A DNA stretch of 64,000 nt. Source: Defluviicoccus sp. (GTDB lineage: Bacteria; Pseudomonadota; Alphaproteobacteria; MPNO01). This document shows, piece after piece, positions 63,680-64,000 of this stretch; position 1 is the first letter of the stretch; every line of letters starts with the position of its first letter. Location: positions 98,759 to 162,758 of the forward strand of contig JAPPIT010000225.1 in the NCBI GenBank assembly GCA_028820505.1. The letters are read 5' to 3'. A program made the position numbers and the translations under genes. The notes beneath the pieces were generated by a model that saw only the letters and a program-made list of their open reading frames with translations, did not search any database and had not been told where the DNA came from.

Positions 63680-64000
63680 CTAGCGGTACGGCGCGTCGGC
63701 GCTGAGCCTGGCGGCGAGGTCCGCCTCCCAGCGGTCGCCGTTATCGAGAAGCTTCTCCTTGTTGTACATCAGCTCCTCGCGGGTCTCGGTCGCGAACTCG
63801 AAATTGGGTCCCTCGACGATGGCATCCACCGGGCAGGCCTCCTCGCAGAACCCGCAATAGATGCACTTGGTCATGTCGATGTCGTAGCGCGTCGTCCGCC
63901 GGCTGCCGTCGCCGCGCGGCTCGGCCTCGATGGTGATCGCCTGGGCCGGGCAGATCGCCTCGCACAGCTTGCAGGCGATGCAGCGCTCCTCGCCGTTGGG
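63680..64000 (-). CDS. nuoI: NADH-quinone oxidoreductase subunit I (partial)
   Basis: The C-terminal 106 residues of NuoI are present; the 5' end lies beyond the window. Both 4Fe-4S binding motifs are visible: [12 protein letters not shown] and [12 protein letters not shown]. They carry electrons from the NADH arm towards the quinone site. The frame is open to the last base, in the right register for the rest of the gene. Confidence 0.96.
   Translation of the reverse strand, partial: PNGEERCIACKLCEAICPAQAITIEAEPRGDGSRRTTRYDIDMTKCIYCGFCEEACPVDAIVEGPNFEFATETREELMYNKEKLLDNGDRWEADLAARLSADAPYR

Overview
The window is a gene-dense piece of a high-GC (about two thirds G+C by eye) Gram-negative chromosome. 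Gene content and order point to an alphaproteobacterium, plausibly of the Rhodospirillales type. The signs are a fused ispDF, a lipoyl domain on PDH E1-beta, a short ProRS without the editing insert, LpxI instead of LpxH, an alpha-type LexA, and the blocks trpDC-moaC-moeA-lexA and nuo-birA-coaX-rnj. I see no rRNA, tRNA, insertion sequence, prophage or CRISPR array. No gap between genes exceeds 200 bases.

Layout. Bases 138-3091 (+): ispDF, pgpA, cinA (C-terminal domain) and a DUF429 gene, each closely coupled. Bases 3082-15325 (-), transcribed right to left: tpiA, secG, pyrG, kdsA, eno, ftsB, pdhA, pdhB, pdhC, lpdA, lipA, ratA. This run joins lower glycolysis, Kdo and CTP synthesis, and the complete pyruvate dehydrogenase complex with lipoate synthesis. 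Bases 15509-21959 (+): ppiD, trpD, trpC, moaC, moeA, lexA; trpE and trpG are not here. comEC (-) ends inside lexA. gltX and gltA follow on the + strand.

Bases 26960-41830 (-) carry one long envelope and translation run: rpsB, tsf, pyrH, frr, uppS, cdsA, dxr, rseP, bamA, skp, lpxD, fabZ, lpxA, lpxI, lpxB and an appended glyoxalase gene. It links translation, isoprenoid and undecaprenyl carrier synthesis, phospholipid precursor, outer-membrane protein assembly and lipid A synthesis. A structured leader and a good promoter lie in front of rpsB.

Bases 42025-64000 (-): dnaE, lolD, lolC/E and proS; then a four-gene BMP-type (nucleoside-like) ABC importer cassette with its own terminator; then tag, a DUF1467 gene, rnj, coaX, birA and nuoN-M-L-K-J-I, with nuoI cut by the window end. 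The importer looks inserted into an otherwise conserved housekeeping block.

No clearly new multi-gene system is visible. The most interesting signals are small: (i) a candidate ribosomal-protein S2 leader RNA at 41831-41956; (ii) a 48-base, roughly 22% GC codon island inside proS that changes codons but apparently not the protein; (iii) glyoxalase coupled to lpxB; (iv) trpD/trpC separated from trpE/G; (v) a 24-bp tandem repeat encoding the S2 tail; (vi) the inserted importer cassette.
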